DNA of 64,000 nucleotides from Botryotinia globosa (GCA_014898425.1 RCSZ01000005.1:1762501-1826500), one strand, 5' to 3'. Shown: positions 23,679 to 36,467, counted from the stretch's first letter. Translations and numbers: made by a program. Notes: generated from the letters alone by a model not told the origin.

Positions 23679-24608
23679 TCATCCACCCATCCTATCCGAG
23701 CCTTCGAAATGGAAACAGGAATTTCGCACCTCAATACCCATACCACTCTGACATGACAAGCGCCGGGTCTTCGATGTAATAGGAGGAATCCACTCCCGCG
23801 ACATACGACTCGCACTTCTCAGAAAGGGTAAGCGACTAGCAGAGACGTACCCAAAAGGGAACTTCTTGTGCTCATAGTACAGTATCACACCCCGCCTACT
23901 CATCATCTCATCAAGCTGAACTTCCATCGTGTAGTTAAGTGCGCGCCCAAGCTTCCTGTACGTCTCGACCCATCCATCTATCCCATGATCTGTGAGGTTT
24001 TGACGTGTATCGGCAGTATCAAATCGCACGGAATATTCTTCCAGTCTTGGGAAATCTAAGCGTAAGCGGCTGAGAAATACGCTCTGGTCGGTTGAAGTAT
24101 GGTCGAGAGACAGACGTTTCACATGTTCAAACATGTGTCTGAAATTATGCATCCAGGGAGCCTCTGTTCTGAGCATGGTGTACAGTTGTGTGCTAATATG
24201 CAACGTGTCAGTCTCAGCATTAAAGCATGATTTTGGGAGCCGAAAGTATGGTTTATAAGTGAGCATAACTTCTTCGCTAGGTATCAATGATTTTGAGATA
24301 AGGGTCTTGGAAGTTAAAAGCAATTCTCTCAATCTCCAGGTAACGTGAAACTGAGCAGGGCTGTCGCTCAAGATAATGGGTTTGAGGAATCTGTCATGAT
24401 GGCACTCAAGACGAATCATCCGGGGCTCCAGTTCAATAGCCATTTCGAGAATTAATAGCATGATCTCATCAGGTAAAGATATCTTCTCATTCGATGATCT
24501 GAGTTTCTCAGTGGGCGATTCGATGAGGTCAACTGGAGAGTATCGTATCGTAAGTTGGGCAGTGGGAGCAGCAGGCAGCTCTGTCACTTCGGGGTCTTCG
24601 TTCGTCAT
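23679..24608 (-). CDS. 2EXR-like hypothetical protein, 309 aa
   Basis: A single open frame. The stretch SLPDEIMLLILEMAIELEPRMIRLE, followed by hydrophobic WRLRELLLTSKTLISKSL, resembles the N-terminal 2EXR/F-box-like pattern (LP-E-I-LIW-A-PR-V) common in large Leotiomycete families of unknown function. A later section (FPRLEEYSVRFD) also fits that family. No signal peptide or membrane helix. The N-terminal 35 residues are Ser/Pro/Glu-rich. Family placement rests on pattern only; function unknown. Confidence 0.7.
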   Translation of the reverse strand: MTNEDPEVTELPAAPTAQLTIRYSPVDLIESPTEKLRSSNEKISLPDEIMLLILEMAIELEPRMIRLECHHDRFLKPIILSDSPAQFHVTWRLRELLLTSKTLISKSLIPSEEVMLTYKPYFRLPKSCFNAETDTLHISTQLYTMLRTEAPWMHNFRHMFEHVKRLSLDHTSTDQSVFLSRLRLDFPRLEEYSVRFDTADTRQNLTDHGIDGWVETYRKLGRALNYTMEVQLDEMMSRRGVILYYEHKKFPFGYVSASRLPFLRSASRMSREWIPPITSKTRRLSCQSGMGIEVRNSCFHFEGSDRMGG

Positions 24609-25427
24609 GATGGGAGTTTATGGATGGTACGTTGATGCAGCCACGAATAGTTGATTGTTATAATATAAGAAACAAAATAATTACCTTATATCACACTATG
24701 CCAATCGGAATCTGGAACATCTGTGTTGACAAAGGTAAGGATTCAAGGGAGCCCAAAGGTTGAGGAGCACAATTGCTAGCAGATAGTTATCGATATTACT
24801 TGATTTCGGTGGCACTATACTACTACTAAGTAACTTTAATGAATCATTGAGCGCCAGGTTGGGGAGAGGTGTATTCCGCGCTGGTTTGGAACAACCGATC
24901 AATTGATTGGCTGGCATGGAGACATGTTGAAAGTCTTGACACTAAAGGCTTTTAGTTTTTATGATTTCGACTCTTCTTGGCCATTGATTTAGCTTATGAC
25001 GCTCGAAAGAGGAATAAATCTTCATGAAGATATATGTCATGGTGGGGAGATTATATATTAGAACCTTCTTGACCGACGTCTAAAAGACGATAGGATCTTA
25101 TCAAACATAATGTGAAATGATGTTATAGATGTAAATAAGAGTAGTAACACTTGCTACGCTCTAGAATAAGCTTTATGTTTTCATTATGATTTCTGTTCGT
25201 TTTGCTAGCTAAAACCATTTTTATCTCGAAATCCCAAACTCCTTCGCTCCATACCTACACTACAATAGTAACCCAGCTGATAGAAAGAAAATATTTTGTA
25301 CATTTTTGCTCCAAATTCCTCTCAGCTCTCCATCAACCTTTGGCAAAATCTCGGTCATCTGTCGGTGCTTAAATTCCACCCGATTGCTGCAATAATTTGG
25401 AGACCCAACCTCATCTCAATCTCATTC
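24609..25427. other. Intergenic, 0.8 kb
   Basis: Promoter side of the 2EXR-like gene and 3' side of the RNPS1-like gene. No other gene or repeat recognised. Confidence 0.5.
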
Positions 25428-26671
25428 TTAACGTCTTCCCCTTCCACCTCCGCCTCGAACTCGACTTGGACTTCGACTTCGATCATCATAGCTACTATAG
25501 CTACTATAACTAGGACTTCTCTTTCTTCTCCCATCCCTGCTTCCATCTCTATCCCTACCACCTCTACCTCCGCGACCTCCAAAACTATCTCTCCTATCCC
25601 TCCCTCTATCTCTTCTTGGGGACCTTGACCGTGATCGGCTAGTTAAACTTCGACTTCTCGTCCTATGTCTTCGGGGGCTTCTTGATCTCTCACGGTTTCG
25701 CTCGCCAGGTCTATAAGTATCACCACCTCTATCTCTTTCCCTATCCATCAGTCTTCCGCCTCCTCCCATTCCACCTCCAGCACCTCTAGACTCAAAGCCG
25801 CCACGAGAATTCCTACTACCAATTGGAATTCTAGGATCGATATTTACTCCCCGACGGGCCATGGGTGGTTGAGGACTAAATTTGCGGCGAGGTAAGACGA
25901 TTGAAACATTTACGACGGCGCCATCGAGTTGTGCTTCATGCATGTGAGCTATCGCGGATTCGGCGGATGATGAAGAAACGTAAAGAATATAAGCTGTACC
26001 ACGGTTGGTATTGACTTTCCGAAAATGTTAGCTGACACATTCGTTGTAATTTATACATTAGGATGGTAGAGTATGGAGATGAGATGATAAGCAGAGAATG
26101 TCAACGTGCAACTTACAATTTCTGTTCATTGGCACATCTAGATCTTTGATTTCGCCAAAACTTCCAAATATCTCACGAAGATGATCTTCGGTAACATTTT
26201 TCGTAAGTTTTTCAATCACAACCTGCAAACAAAATTGATTGTTAGTATTTGCATATCAAACTTCAATTACAAAAAATAGCAATGCTTGAAATATCTCCAT
26301 TCTTGAGAGAAGAAGAAAATAAAATCGAGCAAACAAACCTTGGTACTCCTCGGGGCAGCTACAGATCCAGCGCTCTCACTTCTCCCTCGACTTCTACTTC
26401 GAGTTCTACTCCGACCCCTAGGACTTAAACTTCTTCCTCGACTTCCACTCCTATATCTCGCGCCTCCACTTCTACCAGCGCCAACTGCGCTTACCAAGCT
26501 ACGACTCCTACTTCTGCCCCCAGATCTAGATCGAGAACGAGGTGAAATTGAACGGCGTGGAGAACGGCTGCGCGACCGAGTATAGCGGGATGCGCTGGAA
26601 TCTGGAGTCCGTGAACGGGAACGTGCACGGGAGCGACCGCGGGGGACGGGCGAGGGGGTTGGTGAGGGCAT
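25428..26671 (-). CDS. RNPS1: RNPS1-like SR protein with one RRM
   Basis: Three exons on minus: 26339-26671, 26117-26222 and 25428-26014 (1026 nt, 341 aa). An N-terminal Arg/Ser domain of about 110 residues is followed by an RRM with RNP2 VVIEKLT at residue 112 and RNP1 RGTAYILYV. The segment GSFGEIKDLDVPMNRNFNTNRG across intron 2 is the RNPS1 pattern. The C-terminus is Arg/Ser, Arg/Asp and Gly-rich (RSRSPRR; GGRGGRGG). RNPS1 is a nuclear splicing co-activator and a peripheral exon-junction-complex/ASAP component. Orthology is likely; the EJC role is known for animals and inferred here. Intron 2's acceptor (TCGGAAAG) is weak but restores the motif. Antisense Leu-rich ORFs over the RS regions are shadows. 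Confidence 0.9.
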
Positions 26672-27800
26672 TGTTGATGGGTTATAAATTTATAGCTGAA
26701 AGGAAGGAGGGGAAAGCTTGATGGGTTGATTGCGATGGGGAGTCGCGTCTGGGGAATTATTTTGCGCGAGGCTGGGCCGTGCACTTGCGGATCAGATGGA
26801 GAAGGGTGAGGCATCAATGATTATTGCCTGAGGCTTCGCTACCTATTCTAGGAGTATTTGGCCCAATACTGTCATCCTTGACGAAGACAAGAGTACGGTG
26901 TCTTTTAGAATACTAGTGTATTCAAATTATCACTAGCTAAGCTTAAATTCTCATCATCGAGGTTATGGTCCTTCTTGGCCAATTAATTTGCCGGATCCGG
27001 GTATGTTTGAAATCGTTGTTTTCAACTATTTTCTGATACTTTGGATGTATGTTGGCTACCTCGAGCTTGTCGCTATTCATGTACGATGATGACTCCAGCT
27101 TTGATCAGAAAACCTGTGGTACAAAATACTTTAGCAAGCTTTGAGGATTAGTGCCCCAAGTTTATATCTCCTGAAATCACCTTGCCCTCCTAGAATTGTA
27201 GCTAGGTCAAGATCCATGATGATCACTTTGGTCAGGTAGTATCATTAGGTAGCCCTCGATTCATTTCAAGAGCTCTATCATTGAGGCTACTGGCAATGTG
27301 ACTTTTCTCCTTATCGTCCATGTTTTGACTCTGGCACATATTAGAGGCCTAGGAGGCTATATCACCTAGATTAGATAAAATTCGACAATCTATTCATGAT
27401 TAACCCTTCCCAATCTCAAAGTTATCTTCTGGCAATTAGATGGCCCGAAGATATGCCTAGCTTTTTGCCATTGTGAATATCCATTCCATCAGGATATGTC
27501 GGGCGATTTAGAGCGCCATAGATTTTACTCTCTTCCCGTCGGCTTTTTATGCCATTTTTCATTTCAGCATCTATAGACAGTAACAAAGCATGCGAAACTC
27601 ATCAGTGCCCCCCCCAAAAGGCGTAAAATTGTACAAACTACAACACAAGATATCTATTTTCTGAAGGCGCTATGAGCCTACAGAGCAATCAAAATGTATT
27701 AAGCAAGATTTCCATCTCACAATCGGTAGTCTCTCGTGTACCATTCCAAATCTCCAGTATGCACCCTTTATGCACCACTCTCTACAAAATAACTTCAATC
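26672..27800. other. Intergenic, 1.1 kb
   Basis: Upstream of the RNPS1-like gene. Nothing recognised apart from a C9 run near 27608. Open frames are short. Confidence 0.5.
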
Positions 27801-27809
27801 TCATCTTAC

Positions 27810-28940
27810 AGATCCCAAATGAGAATGCATTAAACTTTCGAATGTATTGTTGCACGTCTGCAAAATCCCGTATACTTTGTCTAGAAGTCTGGTCCACTTG
27901 CCTGCAGTCAATTGAATGTCAGTTCTAAAACTATCGATACATAGAGCACCCCAAAAAGGATTTACTTGTCTTTTTTGCAGGTCTCAAAGATTGGATCATC
28001 CAAGCGGTCAAATACTTATTAGGGGCGTGGCTTCTCATTTATCAGACGTACAAAACACACAGAACCCGAATCAATTGCACGCTAACTATCAACGCAACAA
28101 AACGATCTGAGTTTACGTATTTACCACTTCAAGCGATTGAGCTCACCTTATCAAATTCATATGACAATTCACTGAACTTTTCCCATGTTTCATTGCACAT
28201 CTGAGATATATCACTCCTCGCTAGTAAAGATAGACAACCGATTAACGCGTTCACAAGCAACTATAACCCTCAAGCTAGCCATAAAGTTGCAGCACTACAT
28301 CTGTAGACCTGCAACAAACCAATGAAAATCCATATATTCACTCACCAATTCGCCATAAAGCATACCGAAAACTATCAGATGAAACCCTAATAACCTCATT
28401 ATAAGTTTCGTTGCACATCTCACAGACAAAGAGCGTCCATAGAACCCAGAACCTAACACCGCTAGCAACGCTAGCAACAAGCTAGCCACTATATAAATTT
28501 ACAGATATGCAACAAAACAAACTCGCCCGATAATTCACTACTTCACATGACAATCCACTAGGTCTTCTCACCTGTTCTGTTGCATATCTGAAATATTTCT
28601 TTCTGTTTCCAATCCCCTTAACCACTCGAACTTATTGAATCTATCACGCTAGCAACGCTAGCAATAAGCTAGCCACTATATAAATTTACAGATATGCAAC
28701 AAAACAAACTCACCTGATAATTCACTACTTCGCATTACCAAGCCCATCAATTAGCTCTATTCAACAATCTACCATTGCTTTTTCACATTTTTTGTTGCAT
28801 ATCTGAAATATCTTTCTCCATTGCCAATCCTCTTTAATCACTTGAAATCATCCAATAAATATATTACGCCAGCAATAAGCTAGCAACACTAGCAAATATA
28901 CAAGCCACTATATATATCTACAGACATGCAACAAAACTTT
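27810..28940 (-). repeat. Tandem array of diverged exon-like units (about 215-bp period) with inverted exon-start copies in the spacers
   Basis: Six units, read on the minus strand, each begin right after an AG with a TGCAA-type start: 28802, 28587, 28418, 28200, 27982 and 27857. Spacings are 215, 169, 218, 218 and 125 bp. Translated from the AG in phase 0 they start ICNKKC, ICNRTG, MCNETY, MCNETW, TCKKDK and TCNNTF: a shared Cys, with an Asn-x-Thr sequon in four. Three have clear donors (28346-28418 before GTGAGT; 28147-28200 before GTGAGC; 27810-27857 before GTAAGA). The first two units hit stops unless spliced short. Between units lies the reverse complement of the unit start (CAGATATGCAACAAAAC on plus, at about 28922, 28689, 28502 and, diverged, 28303 and 28090), next to a conserved GGCTAGCTTRTTGCTAGCG. 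It is unresolved whether this is a gene or a decayed exon repeat. Confidence 0.6.
28147..28200 (-). other. Best exon candidate of the array
   Basis: 54 nt, phase 0 at both ends, open: MCNETWEKFSELSYEFDK. It is preceded by TATATCTCAG and followed by GTGAGC. Sister units at 28346-28418 (MCNETYNEVIRVSSD...) and 27810-27857 (TCNNTFESLMHSHLGS) share the C-N-x-T-aromatic start, which suggests they were selected as coding at some point. Confidence 0.4.
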
Positions 28941-29271
28941 TTATTTTATTTTAGGAAAGTCACATGCTACTATCGTCCCAAGGTTGTGGAGTGTTATTCA
29001 CTTCATGATCAAGAAATGCTATGGGAAATGGGAAGACATGCAGTTCGGGACGATAGATGGATATGTTAGAATGTTCTTGATACTTGCGGTAGTAGAGCAT
29101 GGGATGGGATGGGAGTGAGGTATATTATTATGACTTAGGTAGGTAGATACATATGGTATGGGTGTTTTCTAGGTCATATAGACTTAGGTACAAAGCGCAA
29201 CACTATTGTTTACTATCATTATCATTACATTTTCCATACGAATGACTCATAAGTTGTCGGTAGTTCCATAG
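28941..29271. other. Spacer between array and small secreted ORF
   Basis: 331 bp with no ORF of note. Contains GATGGGATGGGA and TAGGTAGGTAGATAC short runs. Confidence 0.4.
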
Positions 29272-29478
29272 TCATACATGTTTGAGATATGTTGCAGGGC
29301 CAAATCGGCTATATGTTTTGCGATGCTCTTCGATGGACGCGACTCTAAGATCTCGTACCAACCTGGATAGTGGATCGTATTTGATGCTAATATTCACAAT
29401 ATCATGTGAATAACATTGCGCTTGTAGTGCAAAAGCCCAAACACCCAGGATTATGCATACAGATCCCTTCTTCGCCAT
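29272..29478 (-). CDS. Small putative secreted protein or first exon, 68 aa
   Basis: A frame starting MAKKGSVCIILGVWAFALQA, which reads as a signal peptide, followed by QCYSHDIVNISIKYDPL and a basic/acidic tail to a stop after YLKHV. A GTATGA donor falls inside the last codons (AAACAT|GTATGA), so it may instead be exon 1 of a transcript that continues into the exon-like array just downstream on the same strand. I do not recognise a family. Single-ORF support only; could be chance. Confidence 0.35.
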   Translation of the reverse strand: MAKKGSVCIILGVWAFALQAQCYSHDIVNISIKYDPLSRLVRDLRVASIEEHRKTYSRFGPATYLKHV

Positions 29479-29618
29479 CTGTTATCAACCCATTCTAGGT
29501 ATCGAGAAGTGGCTTCGGTTTCTTGACGAGTAATCACTCATCATTAATGACATCACTTCTGTAGAAACCCTCAGGATGCCAACACCTCAACACATACAAA
29601 GTATCTTCCCCTCGCACC

Positions 29619-30509
29619 TCACACCTGGGTAACCTCATCCCTCCTAATCCCAAAGAAATAATTCCCCACCTTCTCACTCCCAGGCACAACCTTCCACCCC
29701 AACCCCGGCACATAAACCACCCCCCTAACAATCGGACTATTCCATCCCCTCTCCCTCAAGAAATGCCCCCTCAACTCCTCCTCATTAATATACTGATTCC
29801 AATCATGCGTCCCCCTCGGTACAATCCCCATGACATCCTCCGCCACCACCTTCGTCGTCAACCAACTCGTCCACGTCCTCGCCATCGTACTCATAATAAT
29901 CCATCCTCCGGGCTTCACAAACGGCGTACACTTATCCAAAAACTCAGACGGATACGTAATATGCTCAATAACCTCAAACAGCGAAAGCACATCATATTGC
30001 TCCTCTCTCGATTTCGGCGTCGGTAACCCCTCAATCGACGTATTCAAATACGTTAATTTGCCCTGCAGCCCCGGATCTTTGCGCGCATGCGCTTTTGCAA
30101 CATTCAACACTACGGGCGAAGGATCAATTGCCGTGACGCTCCCCGCATTTCCCATTCTCGCAGCACTTTCGGCGAAGATCCCGCCGCCACAGCCGACATC
30201 GAGATATTTCAGCCCGGAGGATGCAGGGGGAATGGGCTGCGAAGCATGACATGTGCGAATGAAATCATGACGGAGCGGGTTCATTAGATGTAGTAATCGT
30301 GAAGAGCCATGGGGATCCCACCATGTTGATGCGAGGGCGTTGAAATGCGAAACTTCGTTGGGGTTGACGGATGATGAGGAATGAGAATGATTGGGAGAGG
30401 TCGATTGACTTCGGAATTGATTCTGGATGTATCGAGGTGCGGTTCGGAGAAGTAGGTTGATATTTCGGAGGGATGTCGGACGTAGTGGCGTGGAGAGAGT
30501 GAGGGGCAT
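29619..30509 (-). CDS. COQ3: Ubiquinone biosynthesis O-methyltransferase, mitochondrial
   Basis: A single exon of 296 aa from the Met at 30509. The frame stays open upstream to 30779, but the 30509 start gives an Arg/Leu/Ser-rich mitochondrial presequence (MPLTLSTPLRPTSLRNINLL). The SAM-binding motif I is LDVGCGGGIFAESAARMG at residue 103. HFNALASTWWDPHGSSRLLHLMNPLR before it and DVLSLFEVIEHI and CTPFVKPGGWIIMSTMART after it are COQ3 hallmarks. The enzyme carries out both O-methylations of coenzyme Q synthesis on the matrix side of the inner membrane, in the COQ complex. Head-to-head with RIB3. Confidence 0.95.
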   Translation of the reverse strand: MPLTLSTPLRPTSLRNINLLLRTAPRYIQNQFRSQSTSPNHSHSSSSVNPNEVSHFNALASTWWDPHGSSRLLHLMNPLRHDFIRTCHASQPIPPASSGLKYLDVGCGGGIFAESAARMGNAGSVTAIDPSPVVLNVAKAHARKDPGLQGKLTYLNTSIEGLPTPKSREEQYDVLSLFEVIEHITYPSEFLDKCTPFVKPGGWIIMSTMARTWTSWLTTKVVAEDVMGIVPRGTHDWNQYINEEELRGHFLRERGWNSPIVRGVVYVPGLGWKVVPGSEKVGNYFFGIRRDEVTQV

Positions 30510-31125
30510 GATTTGTATATATGTATGTAAACGACTAATTACCTGGGGATATGTAATCGGCTCCAAGGAATAGATTCGTCGAGGCTCAAAACGTTCGAGA
30601 AGTCCCAGCTGGTATGGGTAATTTTCGTATATGATTTGTTGAAAAGCGATTGCTGACATGAAAATTAAATGGTTTTTGTCAGCCTCTTGGTAAGCCCTTA
30701 TGCATTTCTGTCTCCCATACCCCTGTACTATACCCAAATCCGCTACTTCGTAGTTGTCCGATGCCGAAGATCTTTCCATCCGCCCCGGTGAACAAAAAAT
30801 GTACTCAGGGCACTTGAGAGGATGTTCAGCTACTTCATACCGTCAAATTGTGTCCACTGATTTGAATATATAATCATACATATACCGTTCCTGATATTAT
30901 TCTTGAAGATACCTACCTAGATATTGCTTATTCATCGTTGCTTCTATTATCGTCATAGAAAAAAGAAAGAAAGTCCAATTGTCAAATCATCATTAGATAT
31001 CTCCTCACGACATCTCCCCACTATCATTCGGAAGCGGGGCACTTTGATATATTCATTCCATCTTCTCAGTCTGACTCCCTCATTTCCTTCCTTTCACGCC
31101 CAACGTAGTCTCATCGAAATCCAAA
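30510..31125. promoter_or_regulatory. Shared divergent promoter COQ3 / RIB3
   Basis: 616 bp between the two start codons. It has no recognised operator. The open upstream extension of the COQ3 frame (to 30779) occupies part of it; if used, the shared region would shrink to 346 bp. Confidence 0.45.
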
Positions 31126-31900
31126 ATGCCATCTTCAGATATAATCCACGAATTCGATACAATCGAAGACACAATCACCGCCTTCAGTAAGCACCCCCTG
31201 CATGCAAATCCATTCCTCCTCCCAACTAACTCTCACCCTCCTCCCAGAAAATGGCGAATTCATCATCGTCCTCGACTCCACCTCGCGCGAAAACGAAGGC
31301 GACCTAATAATAGCCGCCAGCGACATGACGCCCGAAAAAATGGCCTTCATGGTCCGCCACACCTCCGGCATAATCTGCACACCCATTCCCCCCTCCCTAA
31401 CCACGCAATTCGCTCTCCCCCAGATGGTCAGCGATAACGAAGATCCCAACCGAACCGCCTACACCATAAGTATCGATGCTAACCACGCATCGACCACCAC
31501 CGGCATCAGCGCCCACGATCGCTCTCTCACCTGCACCATGCTAGCGGATGCGAAATCCAGCCCGCAGAGTTTCCGAAGACCCGGTCACGTATTTCCCTTG
31601 CGGGCGCGCGAGGGCGGTGTGCGTGAGAGACCGGGACATACGGAGGCTGCGGTGGATTTTTGCAAGTTGGCGGGAAAGCCGCCTGTGGGGGTTATTTGTG
31701 AGATTGTGGAGGATGGAGAGGAAGTTGCCGGACAAGCAATTAGGAAGGAGCCGGGAATGTTGAGGAGAGATGGATGTTTAGCTTTTGGAAAGAAATGGGG
31801 GTTGAAGACTTGTACGATTGAGGCGCTGGTGGAGTATTTGGAGGAGAAACAGGGGAAGTGGGTGAAGAACGAGGAGCAGCGCAATGGAAATGGAGATTGA
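31126..31900 (+). CDS. RIB3: 3,4-dihydroxy-2-butanone-4-phosphate synthase
   Basis: Exons 31126-31186 and 31248-31900 (237 aa), with a 61-nt intron. The enzyme converts ribulose-5-phosphate to the 4-carbon unit of riboflavin plus formate, with Mg2+. Seen: the acidic loop STSRENEGDLIIAASDMTP, the MVRHTSGIICTP segment, STTTGISAHDRS, and RRPGHVFPLRAREGGV followed by RPGHTEAAVDFCKLAG, all diagnostic. The length fits the monofunctional fungal enzyme, without a GTP cyclohydrolase II domain. Cytosolic by default; yeast RIB3 also has a reported respiratory role. Head-to-head with COQ3. Confidence 0.96.
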
Positions 31901-33038
31901 GGCAAAAAGGCGATCCGTGTGTATTAAGAAAGATGTCAAGTGTGATTTTCCAGAAAGAAGAGAAGCTGGAAAGAAGGCCACTCGAAGGCAATGGAGACGG
32001 GAGGTAGACATCTGCAGGAGATAAAACGGAGATGATAAATTTATTGGATAGACGATGGGGAGTTCAACTGGTCCTTACTTGTAGTTCTATATGGGCTTGG
32101 TATATTAGATTCAATCGCCGCGAGGAGCAAAAGGCAAAATCTCAACAATGGAATTCAAATAGGTGTTCAGATGTTTCTTGGGTCTTTTCTACATTCTACT
32201 ATTTCGCAAACCGGATATACTACATCTCAAGTAGTTACTTTGCATGTATACACACTATCCTCAGTCTCATTGAAAAAGAAAACTCACAAATAGCATCGCA
32301 AAAACACAACCATCATAATAAATTATCACAAAGTAAAATACAAGTCATGTTAATTTTTTTTTTCATTAATGGCAATTCTACACATAATTTTGGCACCAGC
32401 AAATGCAGCAAAAAAGCAGCCTCCTAGCAAGCATCCCGCCCATCAATTTATTCACCTCCCATCCCTCGCCCCAAACAAGACAAGACCAACCCAATCCCGA
32501 AATTACTACTTTACAATAAAGTAAGTAAGAAGTAAAGAATTTGAGCCCTACTGCTCAATTCATCACAAAAGCTAATGCAAACATCCCACACCAAAATGTG
32601 TAGCCTTAAGAGCTAGCCAGTCCAACGTAGAAGTGAGTGCCGTGAAGCTTGATACCAACTGTGATGAATGTGAAAGGTAAGAGACCAATATCATCATTAT
32701 TGCCATGAGCCACAACCCCGAAGTTATTTAATCAGAAAACAAGGTCATTTGCTTCATGATGTCTAAAGATCCTTTATTCCACCGAAAGAAACCCGCCTGA
32801 AAATCACAAGATTGCAATAGAATCTCAAGAACGCCAATATCGAGATAACAAAGCCCTTTTGATAGTATGCAGTACTGTCGAACATCAAGAGTGAACGATC
32901 AGAAAGAAATGAAAGAATGAGTCGTGATGTGTACAGGGTATCAAACATAGTTCATGAAAAGATTCATAGCACTATGAAAACCAGAGAATCGTTTAAAGCA
33001 GGCAGAGAAAGAAAGTTTCAGGCGATACGATATGTTCA
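31901..33038. other. Intergenic between convergent RIB3 and C2H2 gene
   Basis: 1.1 kb that should contain both 3' UTRs. No ORF with coding character and no repeat of note. Confidence 0.5.
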
Positions 33039-34528
<1,490 letters not shown>

Positions 34529-35040
34529 AATGAGATGATTCTTTTCAAGATTTCCTTGGCTAGAAAAATGAAGTAAAGAGGAATAAGAGAGAGGATTATA
34601 CGACGTGATCGACGCTTGGATCAGGCGTTCGTACCAAGTTTTGAAATCTGGTACCGTGTCTCGAAGGTTGCTTTGTGTCTCGGGAACCAGTGTTCGAGAG
34701 GCTGTAAGTCGTATGCAAGAATATTAAATAGAAAACACTTTGCAAAGATTTGGGATTGGGCCGTAATGACCGAAGTGACCGTAGTGAATTAAGTAGAGTA
34801 ACGTGATTGAAAGTTCTTCGTTCCAATCAAAAGTTAAAGTGACCTTTTAGATTGACTTCTTTTGAGGGGATTTTGCCGCTTTTCACTTTTTTCAAAAAGT
34901 CTATAGTGGGTGAATATTAGCAAAGTGTTATGGGGTAAGAGATGCAATGCTGTGTGTGGTGTTGGCATCAACAACAACAACAGCACGGTGCACACCGCCA
35001 ATTCTCCTAAATTTTGTAGGAATAATAACGTAGAGTTAGG

Positions 35041-35128
35041 GGTGGATGAGTGGGTGAGTGGATGAGCGGGTGAGCGGGCGAGTGGATCCAGTATGTAGGC
35101 ACTGTATGTACTGTGTGTGTGTGTGTGT
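35041..35128. repeat. GAGTGGGTGAGCGG-type run and (TG)n
   Basis: Imperfect GGATGAGTGGGTGAGT units (35041-35087) followed by about eight TG units (35112-35128). Confidence 0.65.
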
Positions 35129-36467
35129 AGACATGTAGGTATCCGAGCTTGCTTACCTTATTAAGGGATGGGATGACTAGGTCACTGTCCCCTGTATCAT
35201 GTATGGCTTCAAAAATATAAAAAAAATTTGACCGCGACAATTTTCACGATCAGTTACTATGTAAAATCCGCCAATCTGGACACTGGGTGGGCGGGGATGC
35301 GGGAATGTCACAACGCACGGGCAATCGTACAGACCGGTTAAAATTGATTGCCTCTTCTTTTAATCGTTCGCAAATCAGAAGAAGAAGAAGATGCTTTTCC
35401 AATCTATGGATCGCTGATATTGCTCGAGTCTCTTGGCTTTACTTTGCTGGATGGAAATGATCTCCTAGACGCGACTGCGCATGCGTGTTCTTTGATCCCA
35501 AGGAAGTACGGTACCGTAAAAACACCGCTTCGTATGAGCTAGCAATGGTTCTCAGAACTTGAGAATATGTTTGCACCTCTTTTGAGTGATGCTGGTTCGG
35601 GATACTGCAGTGTCTGAGGCACGAGCCAAAGGTTCGTCTGATGAGATGATATGTTGGATCAGTGGTGAATGTGAGATGTGATGAGGCAAAGTGTCTTTGA
35701 AGTGGCGCGTTTTCGAATTTGGTTTGAATCGAGTTTGGTGAATTCGCAAACTTATTCTCTCAATACGAAGTGAGCTTCGTCCAACAATCTTTTCTTTTCT
35801 TGTATATGCGCTCTTGAGACTCGAGACCTTCTGCGAATATTCAGGGTCTTAACACACAGACTGTTCGCGTCGCAAAGTTATATCTGTTTGTAGCGCGCGT
35901 CTTGGAGTCGGAAAAGTAATTGATCCTTTGAAGGAGTCGAGAAATCGAAAGACAGATCTAGATGGATCTTCTAGTATTCCATCGGATGTTAGTGATGTGT
36001 TTCTCTATCGTTGGTAGTTGATGGCTAAGGATATGCAAACTTACATTGCGGTTGTAATTCGATCTTACGGGATTGAACTGACGTTGGAGTGAAGTTGTAG
36101 TTTTCAAGGTGACACGAAGGTTATTAAGATGCCTCGGAAGGAACCATGCGATTGCTGCAGGGCGGAGAAGAGATCTCGAGATGGAGGCTGCTTCTGGGCT
36201 GAACTAGAAGCTCGGGATACAATGCGGCAGGTACTCTTTCTTGATAGTTAATAATGCGCCGATGCCGATTTTATAGATTCGATGTAAGAAATAATGTACA
36301 ATCAAGATGAAATTGGCCTGTTGATGTTCTTGAATTAGAAACCACAAATGATGAGCCAAGATATCAAAGCGTAGAGGCTATCTCTCCAGACGGATGAGGA
36401 GTTTAGAGGATGAGATAGGGAAGGTTCATGTATCGTGAAAAAGAATGAGATGCTTTCGCTCTTGCTC

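Noticed and set aside
26340..26585. Leu/Pro/Arg-rich plus-strand ORF
   Set aside because: Antisense shadow of the RS domain of the RNPS1-like gene.
27810..28940. CRISPR-like reading of the regularly spaced repeats
   Set aside because: Units are about 215 bp apart, diverged and inverted alternately, in fungal DNA; they do not have CRISPR repeat or spacer sizes.
36129..36251. Short Cys-rich ORF (MPRKEPCDCCRAEKRSRDGGC...) resembling a zinc cluster
   Set aside because: Cys spacing does not fit Zn2Cys6, only 40 codons, and no adjoining exon continues it.
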